A DNA stretch of 64,000 nt from Aplectana chamaeleonis (lineage: Eukaryota; Nematoda; Chromadorea; Rhabditida; Cosmocercidae), in assembly GCA_029168955.1 (NCBI GenBank), contig JAPDOI010000977.1, positions 1 through 64,000 on the forward strand, written 5' to 3'. The translations under genes and the position numbers were made by a program. The notes below the pieces were generated by a model, which did no database searches, was not told where the DNA came from, and saw only the letters and a list, made by a program, of their open reading frames with translations. Positions 49,001 through 58,597 of the stretch are shown here, one piece after another; position 1 is the stretch's first letter, and each line of letters starts with the position of its first letter.

Positions 49001-52000
49001 GAACAGTTCTACAATTCGTCCATTGGCGCAGCGTTGGAAGCAATCGCTCGTTGTGTGACGAGAAATTTCCAGTCGATAATGCCACTTTCCTCCGACGGTG
49101 CGTCAGTGTACAGTGGCATGCCCTGTACTTAGCGACACGACGTTCTGCTCAAATATTGCGAAAGTGCCAAATGACTGACGGAAGGGCTGGCCCTTTTTGA
49201 CGGAATTCCTTACTTTCCACTTCCTCTATGCTCACAATGGTACGTTTTTGAGCAGCCAAGCTCATTGTACGTTCTCACAGGGGCCCGAGGAAGGGATTGA
49301 GCATAAAAAATGGAAAGTGGATTTCAGCGCGTACGATGCCTTTAATCTAAATAAAAAGCCGGCGGTGACAGTCTGTAGACTGATTTCTGATCAGCCTTCA
49401 ACACGTAACGCGGCCGCCCTCGGTCATCTACACCTGATGCAGCCTGGACTCCTTTCTGGGGAAAGGTCGTATGCTGCTCCGAAGGAACGGCTATATACAT
49501 ATACTGGGAAATTTTCGAAACTGCCTTCGCGTTTTTCAGGAGCGAGAATCCGGCTTTATTGTTATTTTATGTAGTTTTAATAACAAACCTTAGGTTAAGA
49601 AAAGAGAGCTGCAAGCAATGATCAGCGACGAAATGTGAGGATGAGACAATCCATAATTTTTTGGTCTCTTCCGTTTCCAAATTTCCGTTTCCGGAGTTTT
49701 TTGGCCATTTTTCTTCCGTCGTGTCCGAAAATCCTGAAAAAGATTTCCGCACAGCGCTGAACCCAAAAAGCAATATGACTGATATGTCTCTGCGAAAATT
49801 TGGCCGCGGCTGTACCGAAAAAATACCGCGACCCTCGACTGTGCCGCGATAGCTCCGCGGTAGTGCCTCGGCGGCTCCGCGATCATCACTGTGCTGAGAC
49901 GATTCTATTGCAGTGCCTTGAGCCTAGACAACGCCGCGACATTGCAGCGTCAGTATCGCAGCAGTTTCATGTTAGAACCGCACCGGCTCCACCAAGATGC
50001 ATCAGCGAACCCGCATCGACTACGATGCACTGTCCTGTGTGATAAAACTAGATTGTCGCCGGTTTCAGTACCCAATTTTCAGGTACATTGAGTATCTCCT
50101 TGGTCGCAATAGCGGGTACCCTCTCTAAAACGTCGTAATCCACATCATTCGAGGCGCGGCCTCCGTCTGCCCCCCCCCCCAATGTCTCTAACCTCCGCAC
50201 TAGCACACGTAGGAACCATGTGAATTTCGCCGTTTTATAGCCTGTATACCATCTATTCCTACCGTAATTGTAATTAATAATAGAGTTGAAACGAGTTTCT
50301 CGCTGCCGGCCTTATTTTTGTAAAGGCGCAGCCACCGATCCCGAAGCCGCAGCGGCACAATCGCGGAGCCGCTGGCGATCCTGCTGCTGCTCCGCGATTG
50401 TGCCGCTTTGGTAAACCTCTATGAGTCAGTGGCGTAACTTTGTAGAATACTGCTTACTCATGATTTTTTAGCCTCCTGTACCTCACAAGGAAGATACTCC
50501 CATGCTGCCGGATCCATTCCAGACAATATTTCTTGAATTGTTGAACAACCAACATGCGCCCCTACCCATTGTGAGTTTTGATTTGTTGTTGTTCTTTTTT
50601 TAGGCTATTTTGAATTATTTCCCAGAAGCCATCTCCTATACGGAAAAACCACAGCTCCCTTTCGGTTGAACGATTTGGAAGCCGAGTTGAATGTGCGGTA
50701 AGTGAATGGCTGCAGACACTCATCTTCTGTTTCGGAGTGAAATTTATTTCCGTTCATCGCGAGCGCCTGCGCGTCTATGTTGTGTCTCCTTCTCCCCACT
50801 CATTCTCGCTTTCTCCACCCTCGCTACGCACAAGCGCGCGAATCAACAGAGTAAATTTGGCTCCGAAACAGAATAATCGAGATTGCAACCAGTTCGATGA
50901 TAGTAAATGGAATCCCCCTATTTCCAGTTATGTAAGGCGCCAGTTGAGAGCAAACGAACGATGCTTGTTGGCCACGCCAAGTCTCACTGTCCGCAACGAC
51001 AGGTTTGTTACCTTCCTTTTGTCAACTCGACTCTCGTGATGTACTCAAAAGTCCATTCATTCATGGGTATAGATTGGCATAGCCATGATAGACATCCTTC
51101 TTGGTCTTAACACGGCGTCTTTTTAGTGGCAATGCCCGCATTGTGAAACGACTGCTGCATTCCATTCCAAACTGAAACTGCATGTGCAAAACGCCCACAA
51201 GAGTGATGCCGAGCCGATGGACATGTAGTAAGTCACTTGTTGGATTTCGTCTTTGAATTACAGCGGCTTAACTCATACTGAACCTATTGGTTGCAGCTCA
51301 GCGGAGTTGGAGAACAAATGGCTGGAACTGTTCCGGCAGTGTTTTCCACAATTCGCTCAACAGTGTTTTGTCGAAGAGTGGAAATTCCGCTCGAAACAAC
51401 AGCAACATTTACACAGCATCTCATCGGACGACTGGAACACCAGCAGAGGTGCGTATGTAGCTCGAAATATCGCAGGGTATACAAGTAATGTGGATATCAT
51501 ATGAAATCGTAGCCCCCATTAAAGGTAGCGTACACGATGAAAATGTTGCCCATTTTTGCGGAAATGTAAGTTTGGGTCCTAAGAAGAGTAAGGATGGTAG
51601 TGGGACGAAAATCGGCCAGGAATTGGGTGAAGATCCCAGCCAACCCACTGGATCACCCCACCCACGTCATGTAACAGTTGCCCACCGTTCGTTTCCTCAG
51701 AGGTACCGTTGCCGAATTTTGAATACTCTTTATCCCGAAAGATTCTTACATTCAGGCATGTGCATCGAGCCATCCAATTTTTGAAGAGTTTTTGGTACGA
51801 GAAACACAAAGCAAAGTCGCTCACCTGAGAATTTTGAGTTGCAGAACCATTCGCGACGTCTGGATTGTTCAAAGTCCGCAGTCCCCCGAAACACACCAAA
51901 CAGGCATAATTTAATATTTTAGAGGTTTCTTTAAGTTTATTTAAAGGAGTGGCTAACTCAAAATCATCGAAAACTAGAATACGGCTTTTGTCGTGAGCAC

Positions 52001-53765
52001 TGCCATCAACTTGCAAAAATCTGGAAACTAATGCCAGATTTGTGATCAGCACCCCCAAATAACCTTTGTGGAAGAGAATGCAGCAAAAGATTCAACTCTG
52101 TGAGTCCGAAAACTGTTCTTTGCCCTTGTTGGTAGATCAAAAGCGCTCTGCCGAATTTATTTGAATATGACGTTAAAAGAAGTCGTATTCATGCGGAGTA
52201 TTATACGATTGATTTCTCCCTCTTCTATCTACGTTTGATTATTTGCCATAATCTGTCGTAGTCTCTGGAAAATCAGATACAGGTTGCGGCAGAATCACGG
52301 TAACAGGATGTGAGCGCGAGAATCTCGTTCTTCTTGAAGCATCTTGCACCCTTTTTCGTATTTCTTGCTTCTATCCGTAGAGTGATATTACTTTCCTATA
52401 TCTTACACTGAAGCAACAATGAATTTTCGAAAACTAACGGAGTCGTCCCCTCACAGCACGTTTATCGGTCAACTTCGTCTCGGAGCGATATTTTTCGAAG
52501 TTCGAAGTTGTAGCATTTCCAGGACGTCCGATTCCTGTACTAACTAACTGATCGAGAAGTTAAGGGACAACTATTCACGCGCTAGGAGCGGTTCAGCTGT
52601 TTCTGTTTATACCGAAGTCCAAGATAAACTTGACCGGCTTCAAAACACTAAGGCGCGTCTTATTCGCTGTGTTCAGAGTTCAGGTGAAATTCCCGTATAA
52701 GCAGAGAGCATTTGCTGTGACGAGACGTGTCCACTGAACACTTTATTGTCATTAAAATACTCTAGTATAGCCACAGGAAATAGTGCCCGCATGAAACAAA
52801 TCTCTTGCCATGGTCTTCGTAGTGTGGAGCACTCGAGCTCCTTCGGATGAGTCAATGGGGTGTGCATCAGGTCTGAGATGACAACGAAGAATTTCTTTCT
52901 CCTATCGACCGCCACTCCAGACCGCACTCTTAGAGGCAGAGGTCAAAAAATTATCTGGAATCCCCCGGGTCGTACTCCTCGAGTTGGAAACTTAGACGGC
53001 CAAATCGACCTATACGACGAACCGTCTGCGTACCCGGATTCTTGGGTCCTCCGAAATTTAGCTACCGTCGGAATCCAGAACAGCACTGGTTCCTTTCGGC
53101 CTCCCTCGAAAACGGCAGAGTTGCTCACCGATTCTCGGGTTGGCCATACCCACTGGACTCACAACATGTAATTGGACTCGCTAGATCTGGGTGAGACGAT
53201 TACCGCGAAGCATGTGAACTGTGAGTAGAGAGCATCTCTTCTTACTTACACGACATTTGTGCCAATGAATCCTTTGGACAAAATTAGTGTTTTACTCCCA
53301 TTTCCGAAAGTGCGTCTATACTTTCGAGACGGCATGTTTGCGATTTGATAACAAAACTTACGCACTTTTTCACTATGACGACTGAATTGATGACACTAGA
53401 GTTTTCCCGCAAGGAGAGTCCAGTGGTAATCATAACTTCCATGGAAAATTTGATCCAGTCTCAATAACGGCTTATTTGGGGGTGCACCTATACTTTTGAA
53501 ACGGGGTGTAGCTGCGATGCTGTGGCGCTCCTAAGGTGAAGTGTTAGTGGTAGAAAACAAAGTAGACAATGGTTTGATCCCATCAAGCCTTGCAAATCCT
53601 CGACTATGCACCTGTTTTTCGCATTTTTAACCAACCGAGACCATTTCAGGTGCTGAAGGAGGTGAACAATTGAGACGAAGTATTCTGATCGACCCGGAAG
53701 AACCTCGAAAGGATGTCGATGAGAAGCCCGATATGCACCACAACAACACATCAAATGGAATCTGA
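39876..53765 (+). CDS. Multi-exon C2H2 zinc-finger protein, six fingers in three paired modules (5' end incomplete)
   Basis: Probable nuclear nucleic-acid-binding protein; exact role unknown. Exons joined by phase and splice sites: 39876-40093, 41996-42170, 42224-42315, 42362-42479, 42554-42904, 46857-46958, 47013-47133, 47186-47382, (47678-47878 optional), 50472-50570, 50626-50697, 50928-51002, 51127-51227, 51297-51448, 53650-53765 (TGA). The frame stays open throughout: 662 codons plus stop, or 729 with the optional exon. The N-terminus is Ser/Pro/Thr-rich. Six C2H2 fingers follow, all with C-x2/4-C and H-x3/4-H. Each finger pair is followed by a linker holding a YLxxCYP, YLxxELFP or WLELFRQCFP motif. 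Fingers 1, 2, 3, 4 and 5 are each split by an intron. The largest intron (42905-46856) holds a hAT element and a MITE. I do not recognise an orthologue. Confidence 0.85.
40110..40535. mobile_element. Repeat M as an inverted pair (foldback)
   Basis: Left arm 40110-40270 and right arm 40350-40535 both contain GCGGTTGCGTATTTCCACT-type sequence in opposite orientation. It lies just inside the intron after the exon ending at 40093. Confidence 0.75.
40618..41876 (-). mobile_element. Mariner-derived element, internally deleted and interrupted
   Basis: Inverted ends TTAG(R)GGG(R)CCGGAAA are flanked by TA. On the minus strand a degenerate transposase N-terminus is readable: VHIRHCSLFEFRKGSNAT, KNTCDVYPNALDIRK, GNFDLFESYQS, then GRSSTLDNDV, ending at VWVAH, which joins directly to the other terminal repeat. 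The catalytic region is missing. A 673-bp TIR element (40836-41508) is inserted in it. Confidence 0.8.
40836..41508. mobile_element. 673-bp TIR element nested in the mariner remnant
   Basis: Perfect 10-bp inverted ends TAGCTAGATG/CATCTAGCTA. On both sides of it the mariner reading can be continued, so the insertion limits are clear. Inside are several short palindromes with the phrase GCGAGAATTTACGG in both orientations and no ORF. Family unknown. Confidence 0.75.
41996..42315 (+). CDS. Zinc-finger gene: two exons leading into finger 1
   Basis: Exon 41996-42170 follows GATTTCAG and encodes an Ala/Ser-rich stretch, then MDHFNTVLSTLFGKGEP. The donor GTTGGT at 42171 is weak. Exon 42224-42315 follows CTTTTCAG, is Pro-rich, and carries the CRLC half of finger 1. 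Its donor is AAAAA/GTGAGT. An ATG at 42103 could serve as an internal start if upstream exons are absent. Confidence 0.7.
42362..42904 (+). CDS. Zinc-finger gene: fingers 1-3 (two exons)
   Basis: Exon 42362-42479 supplies the histidines of finger 1 (HALKIH) and the cysteines of finger 2 (CPKHDC). Exon 42554-42904 supplies the finger 2 histidines (HIRTSH, canonical 12-residue spacing), the first YLAHCYPSIDW motif, an acidic linker and the CLAC of finger 3. The intron at 42480 has GTAAGT; the next exon follows TTTTTAG. The 3' donor is ATG/GTCAGT. Confidence 0.85.
43966..44891 (+). mobile_element. Non-autonomous hAT element with 8-bp target duplication
   Basis: Starts CAGGGGTGTGC and ends GCACACCCCTG (inverted). 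It is flanked by perfect 8-bp duplications ATGCAAAC at 43958-43965 and 44892-44899, the hAT hallmark. Subterminal arms are A/T-rich TTTACCG repeats in opposite orientation. The 926-bp body keeps a remnant of the transposase C-terminus. It lies in the large intron of the zinc-finger gene. Confidence 0.9.
44479..44649 (+). pseudogene. hAT transposase C-terminal dimerisation domain remnant
   Basis: The plus-strand frame reads NKYFCAPPGKAEAEWMFSSA, then LILSNYRKALTTENFEMLFF and LKINVSL. This matches the conserved C-terminal dimerisation region of hAT transposases (family pattern: S-E-R-x-FS-x-AG-x-I-x-S-x-x-R, then L-x-x-x-x-x-E-x-L-x-F-L). The Ser-Glu pair before the FS is altered and the rest of the transposase is missing, so it is non-functional. 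Confidence 0.8.
45098..45587 (-). mobile_element. Family B1 TTAA-MITE, copy 3, in the zinc-finger gene intron
   Basis: Inverted relative to the copies at 27733 and 32113. Starts TTAAAGGCAGTGTTCACGAT and ends ATCGTGAACACTGCCGTTGA. It sits in the large intron about 200 bp after the hAT element. Confidence 0.9.
45588..46856. other. Pyrimidine-rich part of the large zinc-finger gene intron
   Basis: A long C/T-rich tract (45850-46450) gives spurious Ser/Phe/Leu-rich frames on the plus strand. It ends at the CTTCCAG acceptor of the exon at 46857. Confidence 0.6.
46857..47382 (+). CDS. Zinc-finger gene: fingers 3-4 (three exons)
   Basis: Exon 46857-46958 begins after CTTCCAG, completing finger 3 (HVKTMH) and starting finger 4 (CGLC). 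Exon 47013-47133 after TTTTTCAG finishes finger 4 (HASIKH) and carries the second module motif YLYIRELFPDIAG. Exon 47186-47382 after TTTTGCAG encodes an acidic then Ser/Pro-rich linker. Phases 0, 1 and 0 are all compatible. Confidence 0.85.
47678..47878 (+). CDS. Optional zinc-finger gene exon (linker)
   Basis: Open for 67 codons in the phase required at both borders, ending at CCT/GTAAAT. The acceptor (ACAACCAG) is poor for a nematode and no motif is recognised. It is included only as a possible alternative exon between finger modules two and three. Confidence 0.3.
48803..49345 (+). mobile_element. Family C TTAA-MITE, complete copy
   Basis: Ends TTAAAGGCATCGTACGCGCT and AGCGCGTACGATGCCTTTAA, 543 bp, in the zinc-finger gene intron between 47383 and 50471. 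Confidence 0.9.
50128..50250 (+). repeat. CCTCCGTCTGC dispersed repeat, copy 2
   Basis: Direct copy of 27525-27670 with a C10 run at 50171-50180, in a zinc-finger gene intron. Confidence 0.75.
50472..51448 (+). CDS. Zinc-finger gene: linker and fingers 5-6 (five exons)
   Basis: Exons 50472-50570 (after TTTTTTAG), 50626-50697, 50928-51002, 51127-51227 and 51297-51448. Finger 5 is created only by splicing: VECA plus LCK gives CALC, then HAKSH. Finger 6 (CPHC...HVQNAH) lies in one exon. The exon at 51297 carries the third module motif, WLELFRQCFPQF. The unspliced frame after 51227 has an immediate TAG, removed by the GTAAGT donor. Confidence 0.8.
50725..50870 (+). repeat. Dispersed repeat F, copy 2
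   Basis: Reverse complement of 3345-3530, in a zinc-finger gene intron between exons 50626-50697 and 50928-51002. Confidence 0.7.
51520..52009 (+). mobile_element. Family B2 TTAA-MITE, most complete copy
   Basis: Ends TTAAAGGTAGCGTACACGAT and TCGTGAGCACTGCCATCAA, 490 bp. It lies in the last intron of the zinc-finger gene. The 159-codon minus frame over it is not coding. Confidence 0.85.
52370..53170 (+). other. Possible degenerate retroelement segment in the last intron
   Basis: Around 52545-52680 the plus strand reads IEKLRDNYSRARSGSAVSV and QDKLDRLQNTKARLIRC, a coiled-coil-like stretch. Around 52930-53171 another open stretch contains QIDLYDEPSAYPDSWVL. They are in different frames, with stops between. 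A decayed gag-like fragment is possible, but I cannot name a family. Confidence 0.3.
53650..53765 (+). CDS. Zinc-finger gene: last exon
   Basis: Follows ACCATTTCAG. Its phase fits the AGAG/GTGCGT donor at 51449, joining to give RGAEGGEQ. It encodes an acidic, polar tail and ends with TGA at 53763-53765. Without this exon the frame from 51297 would stop at 51504 after a poor-looking tail, so the spliced form is preferred. Confidence 0.65.
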
Positions 53766-54384
53766 TATCATCATCACCTCATCTCCTCATTACCTTCACT
53801 AAGCAGTGCTTTTGTTGTTGCTGTTTTCTGTGAAATCTATTATTGATTGTCACCAAGTGCTCAATGGAGCGTGACCTCTGGGACAGTCTGCCGATTCTCC
53901 TCATGTTCAATACTAATCAATCTGTGCATAAAATGCGTACGCCGTTCGTGTTGGTCTCTATCTCACTTGCTGTTGTCTATTCATTGACAATCCACGATAA
54001 TGAAGTGGTTTCATTGTTCCATCTGTTCACCAAATGTAAAACTTGACAGGATTCCTTTGGGTTGAATATATGGTTTCGAGCTGAGATTTTCTAGAACCGA
54101 TTTTGTAGTGGGAAAAATCAGTTGAGGGGTCTGCGAAATATGTATGTGGTCAAAAAATACACAATGTTCTGAAGAATGGTTGCCAGGACCTCCGAGAATG
54201 CAGTATTTCACTATAAGCACGTGCCAACGAGGACGATACCATTCGCAGCCACGTGACGGAATCGATAGGTTTTTTAACGAAAAAAAGATTTTTTCTCTGG
54301 AACTTCGGCACCGGACCCTTATACTTCCGCAGGTGAACAACTGTTGGGATTCCTTCTTCTGGGGTAGCGCCGCAGTCAGAAGTA

Positions 54385-54682
54385 TTGAGGGGACCGGAAA
54401 GTAATGTCGTCTCCTGATTATGCGGGACCCCAACACGTGCTCTGCTTGCTTCCTGCTTCAAATGTTCTTGGCTGATCGACTTAGATTAATTAGGACTATT
54501 TGACGATTCCTCGATCGTCTGACAAGGGTTGGCTTCCACTCCCGCCCTTGACACGTCGTTGTCTAACATTGATGGTCTTCCTGATCGATACGTGAACTTG
54601 AAAAACCACCTTCGGCTTTTACGAATGTCTAATGCATTTGGATAAACATCGCAAATGTTTTCGGTTGCGTTACTAACGACTC
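54385..54682 (-). mobile_element. Second mariner derivative with the same internal deletion
   Basis: The minus strand reads ENICDVYPNALDIRKSRRWF, RSGRPSMLDNDV, QTIEES, EHLKQEASRARVGVPH, then runs straight into the terminal repeat (GGACCGGAAAGTAATGTCG). The junction position matches the copy at 40618. The 5' part beyond about 54682 is lost. Confidence 0.8.
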
Positions 54683-54727
54683 CTCACCTTTCAAAATGTT
54701 GTAGTTTGATCACTGATTCCATGGATA

Positions 54728-54870
54728 GGCCCGGCCGGTATATAAGGCGATTCAGTTCAAGTTCAATGAGTGCTCACTCGTCACTTCGAAGCCGGTCCTG
54801 GAATGTGACCTGAAGTCACTCTACGGAGGTCAACATATTTTTGGCGGCTGAGGGGAAATCCCCTAAGGCT
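54728..54870 (+). ncRNA. TATA-led snRNA-like element, copy 2
   Basis: Plus strand: GGTATATAAGG at 54737-54747; hairpin GTGAC/GTCAC (54805-54819); CATATTTTTGG (54834-54844), resembling an Sm site; then hairpin GGGGA/TCCCC (54852-54863). Clearly homologous to 30112-30312 and inverted relative to it. Function unproven. Confidence 0.35.
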
Positions 54871-55217
54871 AGAGAGGGGTGAGGTGGGGGGAGTGACCTA
54901 CCTCAGACCGTTGCCTAGGCGATCTACGCAACGATCTGCGGTAAGGGACCCACCTAGACCCATCGGTCTGGAAAGAGACTGGTCAAGCGGTTGTTCAACA
55001 GCGAAAGTAAGGCTGCCAGCGTTCGGCCACCGTTGTGGCGGACCGCCGGCTGAAAGCTGTCGGACACCGGGAATGGTTTTTGCTCGCCAGCCAAATGCCG
55101 GCGGTCCGGCAACCCCAGTGTCCGAGAACAGCTTGCCTCCTAGCATTGCAAAGGATAATTACCGAAAGTTTCGTATAATCTTTGCTCTCAGCCAGATATT
55201 CGTTTTTTTTCATGTAG

Positions 55218-55869
55218 TTCAAAGGCAGCATACACGCTCGCAAGCATAGTCGAGATAGCAGTATAGATAGGTCCGCACGGCCCGTACTATGTCGTCAACC
55301 ACGTTTGAGGCGCTAAAAACTGTCCAGGATGACAATGTTTGAGCAATCTTGCCTTCCACGCCCGTATTTTCACACCCCTTCAAGTAACAGAATGAGAATC
55401 GATACTTGAGTAAACATGTGATAACTTAGAATGATAACACTATAAAAAGGGAGTGCAGTAGAGAAAAAAACTCGATTTACCTCAATATAACATGTTTGTG
55501 CACTGATAAAATCCTCCATTTCAAGAGGTCAGCCAAAGCAGAGCGGCATTCTCGAAAGTGGACGAGAGTCAATAGGTATGCAGACATGTTATACTCAAGT
55601 AAACCAAGCTATTTCTCTCGTGCACTCCCATTTGATAGTGCTATCACTCTCGATTATCACACGTTTTCACAAGTATCGATTCTCATTCTGTTACTCGAAG
55701 GGGTGTGAAAATACGGGCGTGGAAGGTAAGATTGCTCAAACATTGTCAAATATTGTCATCCTGGACAGTTTTCAGCGCTTCAAACGTCGATGACGACATA
55801 GTACGGGCCGTGCGGACCTATCTATGCTGTTATCTCGACTATGCTTGCGAGCGTGTATGCTGCCTTTAA
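55218..55869. mobile_element. Family D palindromic TTAA element, copy 1
   Basis: Ends CAAAGGCAGCATACACGCTC and GAGCGTGTATGCTGCCTTTAA-like. Both halves are inverted copies over most of 650 bp (for example GATAGGTCCGCACGGCCCGT against its complement near 55800), so the whole element is a foldback. Confidence 0.85.
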
Positions 55870-55895
55870 AAGCAACGCTGCTGAATATGACGTTC

Positions 55896-56330
55896 TTAAA
55901 GGCAGCATACACGCTCGCAACGTAACTGAGATAACTGCGGAAATAGAATGGTAAGGCTCAGATTGCAACACCTACGCATATTGAAGCGTCAAAAACGACC
56001 CACAACGACGCTACACGAGTGAGAAGTTGACTCCGCCCCTGTATTTGCCCGCCCCCTGTATTTGCGTGCTCCTCCAAAATAGAGGTGCAGTGCCATTCCC
56101 ACCATCTTCGACGTTTGTGGGTGGAAGAATAGGTACAATAGGCAAACCACAAACGTCGCCGACTGTGGGAATAGCCCACCACCTCTGTTTTGGAGGAGGA
56201 CGCAAATACAGGGGCCGGGCCCACTTCTCACTTGTGTAGCGTTATTGTGGGTAGTTTTTGGCGTTTCAAAATGCGTAGGCGTTGATTTCTGGCCATACCA
56301 TTCTATTTCCATAGTTATCTCAACCACGTC
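55896..56330. mobile_element. Family D palindromic TTAA element, copy 2
   Basis: Starts TTAAAGGCAGCATACACGCT. Its arms pair around 56115-56145, and the minus-strand frames at 55958-56360 are repeat. The right terminus is worn. Only 26 bp separate it from copy 1. Confidence 0.8.
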
Positions 56331-56676
56331 CACGCCGAAAACCATATATTGTTTTGTCAAGTTTTTGTATAGCTTGGCCTCTGTAGGGAACGAAAATCTC
56401 GGAAGAGCTGCTCAAAAATCTTGATTGGTAAAGAAAAACCAACTTGTATACGCTGTCAAATTGAATTTGAATTTTGCGCAAAAATCGTTTTTGAAGTTTT
56501 TCTGTGTTCGGAAGCCTGGTCACTGTCATCTTTGGATTTTCCTGCATGAGGAGTTTGTGCCAGAAATGTTTTCCATGTTATTTGACGGTCGCATCAACAT
56601 TCAATGAAAAGTGCTAGTTGATCGACCCAAAAGTGCTAGATGATCGACCCCAGAGGGTTTTCAGGTGGCCATAACT

Positions 56677-57213
56677 TTAAAGGTCACGATGAAAAACGTT
56701 ACCGAAATAACTACAAAAATCAGCTTAGATCGGAAACAGCTGAAAAACTATAAAAATAGCGTGGTGAAAAACGGGCTAGAATTAGAGTGGCTAGAGCCCA
56801 AAGATGTCAGTTCGTGCAAACGTGGACAGCGCCGCAAAACGGATCACAGTCTCATGCTGAGCAGTCAAAAATCATCGACATTCAGAGGACGAAATAAATG
56901 CAAATTTACCTAATAAAAACAATTGAACAATGAAAGCATGCACTTTAGTTAATGTCTTTAACTAGATTAGTAATGTTCATTGATTTGAATTCAACATTAA
57001 GCCAGCTGATGTTCTTGATATTAAAGATCATCGATGCCGATGATGTGGAGTGTGCTCGTCCACCATAAGAAGACAAGAAAGTTCAAGCTTGAAATTTGTC
57101 CCGAAACAGCGGTTTTTTCGCGATTTTTTCTAATAGGTCCTGCTGCTCTAAACAAAGAAAAGGGTTTAGAGAGAGAAAAAGGCAAGCATATTTCATCGCG
57201 ACCGCTGCCTTAA
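56677..57213 (+). mobile_element. Family A TTAA-MITE, copy 7
   Basis: The left end lacks a short piece (TTAAAGGTCACGATGAAAAA); the right end is CATCGCGACCGCTGCCTTAA. Internal landmarks match copies 3 and 6. Confidence 0.85.
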
Positions 57214-57630
57214 AGGGTGCGCATTTTCAGGGGCTCAAGTTTCGCGGGTGATTTCAGATAGTCTGAATGGTTTGATTGTACACAAAAAATTGGAAATGAT
57301 TTTCAGCTTTAAGAGAACCGAATTCAGAATAAGGGCAGGTAGAAGTCTAAGATTTTCCTTCTAGCCTCTGAAATAATCGATTGGGTTGATTGTGGTTCTA
57401 AGCACAAACATAGTTTTGAGATTCCACAACTTTTTTAAGATCTTTATAGGCCACGTATCTAATGTAGAGTACATAGCATAAATAAACGGTCGTAGTAACC
57501 GTAAAACCGTAGTGACCCTAAAAACAAGATAGATGAATCTCAAAATCGTCAACTCTAATTCTTCCTGTTGCTCCAATTTTTCGGTCTACGGGAAAGTCAC
57601 TATGCCACTCTCTCGCCACGTAATTCACTC

Positions 57631-58141
57631 TTAAAGGCAATGTTCACGATAAGAATCGTTTTTCTGTTTTTTTTTTCGCCTATCTTGAGAACGGCCCCGT
57701 GCTGATTCCAATGATGTCTCTGAAATCGTACAAGACCTTCTGGGAACGGAGTTTTGTTCCCTCAAAAATTGAGCTAAGGAAACATGGTGGACGAGTTGTC
57801 CGAGGCTTGTAACTTCCGTCTTTTGCAGCCGATGTATGCGAGCTGACCTGAGTAAAGAGAGAAGTTGAGAATAAATAGAAGAACGGGGCTATTGATCGGA
57901 AACCATCGCTCATCTCACAATCTCGAGCATTCATTTGTTCACGTCGGTGGGCGTGGAAAGTGCATCTGGGATGTGACGAGCTGACGGGTGTCCAACTTTA
58001 GGGCCGTAGGGGACCGTTCCGAGCTCATTTTTTCTTAGTTTTTTAAAGTTAGTTTTAAAAGTTAGGGTTGCGCTAGGCCCGCAGCTGCCGATCTCCACCA
58101 AAAAATCAGACATGGTTTTTATCGTGAACACTGCCTTTAAA
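57631..58141 (+). mobile_element. Family B3 TTAA-MITE, copy 5
   Basis: Complete ends TTAAAGGCAATGTTCACGAT and ATCGTGAACACTGCCTTTAA. The right TTAA is shared with the next, truncated B1 element. Confidence 0.9.
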
Positions 58142-58330
58142 GCCAAAGTTCGCGATAATTTTCGTTCCCGAGTTTCTAACTTGAAACAATGCGTTAGCCA
58201 CCAAGTCTTACTAGAACCACGAAGAAACGGCGAAAACGCGGAGCAACAGAGAGTAGAGAATTTCAAAAGGCGGGCCAACAAAAGGTTTCATGGTAGCAAC
58301 AAACAGTTCCATTGAGAGAAAAGGAGCGGT
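58138..58330 (-). mobile_element. Family B1 TTAA-MITE, truncated copy 4
   Basis: Starts TTAAAGCCAAAGTTCGCGAT and matches the first 200 bp of the 45098 copy. It then loses similarity. Confidence 0.75.
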
Positions 58331-58597
58331 ATGAGAGTGCAGTATTTCGTGTATGGTTTGTATAATATCTCTAGGAGGCCGCGACGCAACTATGATCACG
58401 TTAAACTGGCAGCGAAGGGGTTGTATCTCCATTTCCACCATTGTGTCTTCTCGGAAAAAACTGCTCGATTTTATATTATTTATATATGACAAAGCCGTCA
58501 TAACAGCGTAGCGGCTTCTCATCCAGAGATTGACGAAACTTCTGGCGCCTTTTTTCCAATTTCTCAATCATTTCAGCTATACACGGGTTCGACTAGT

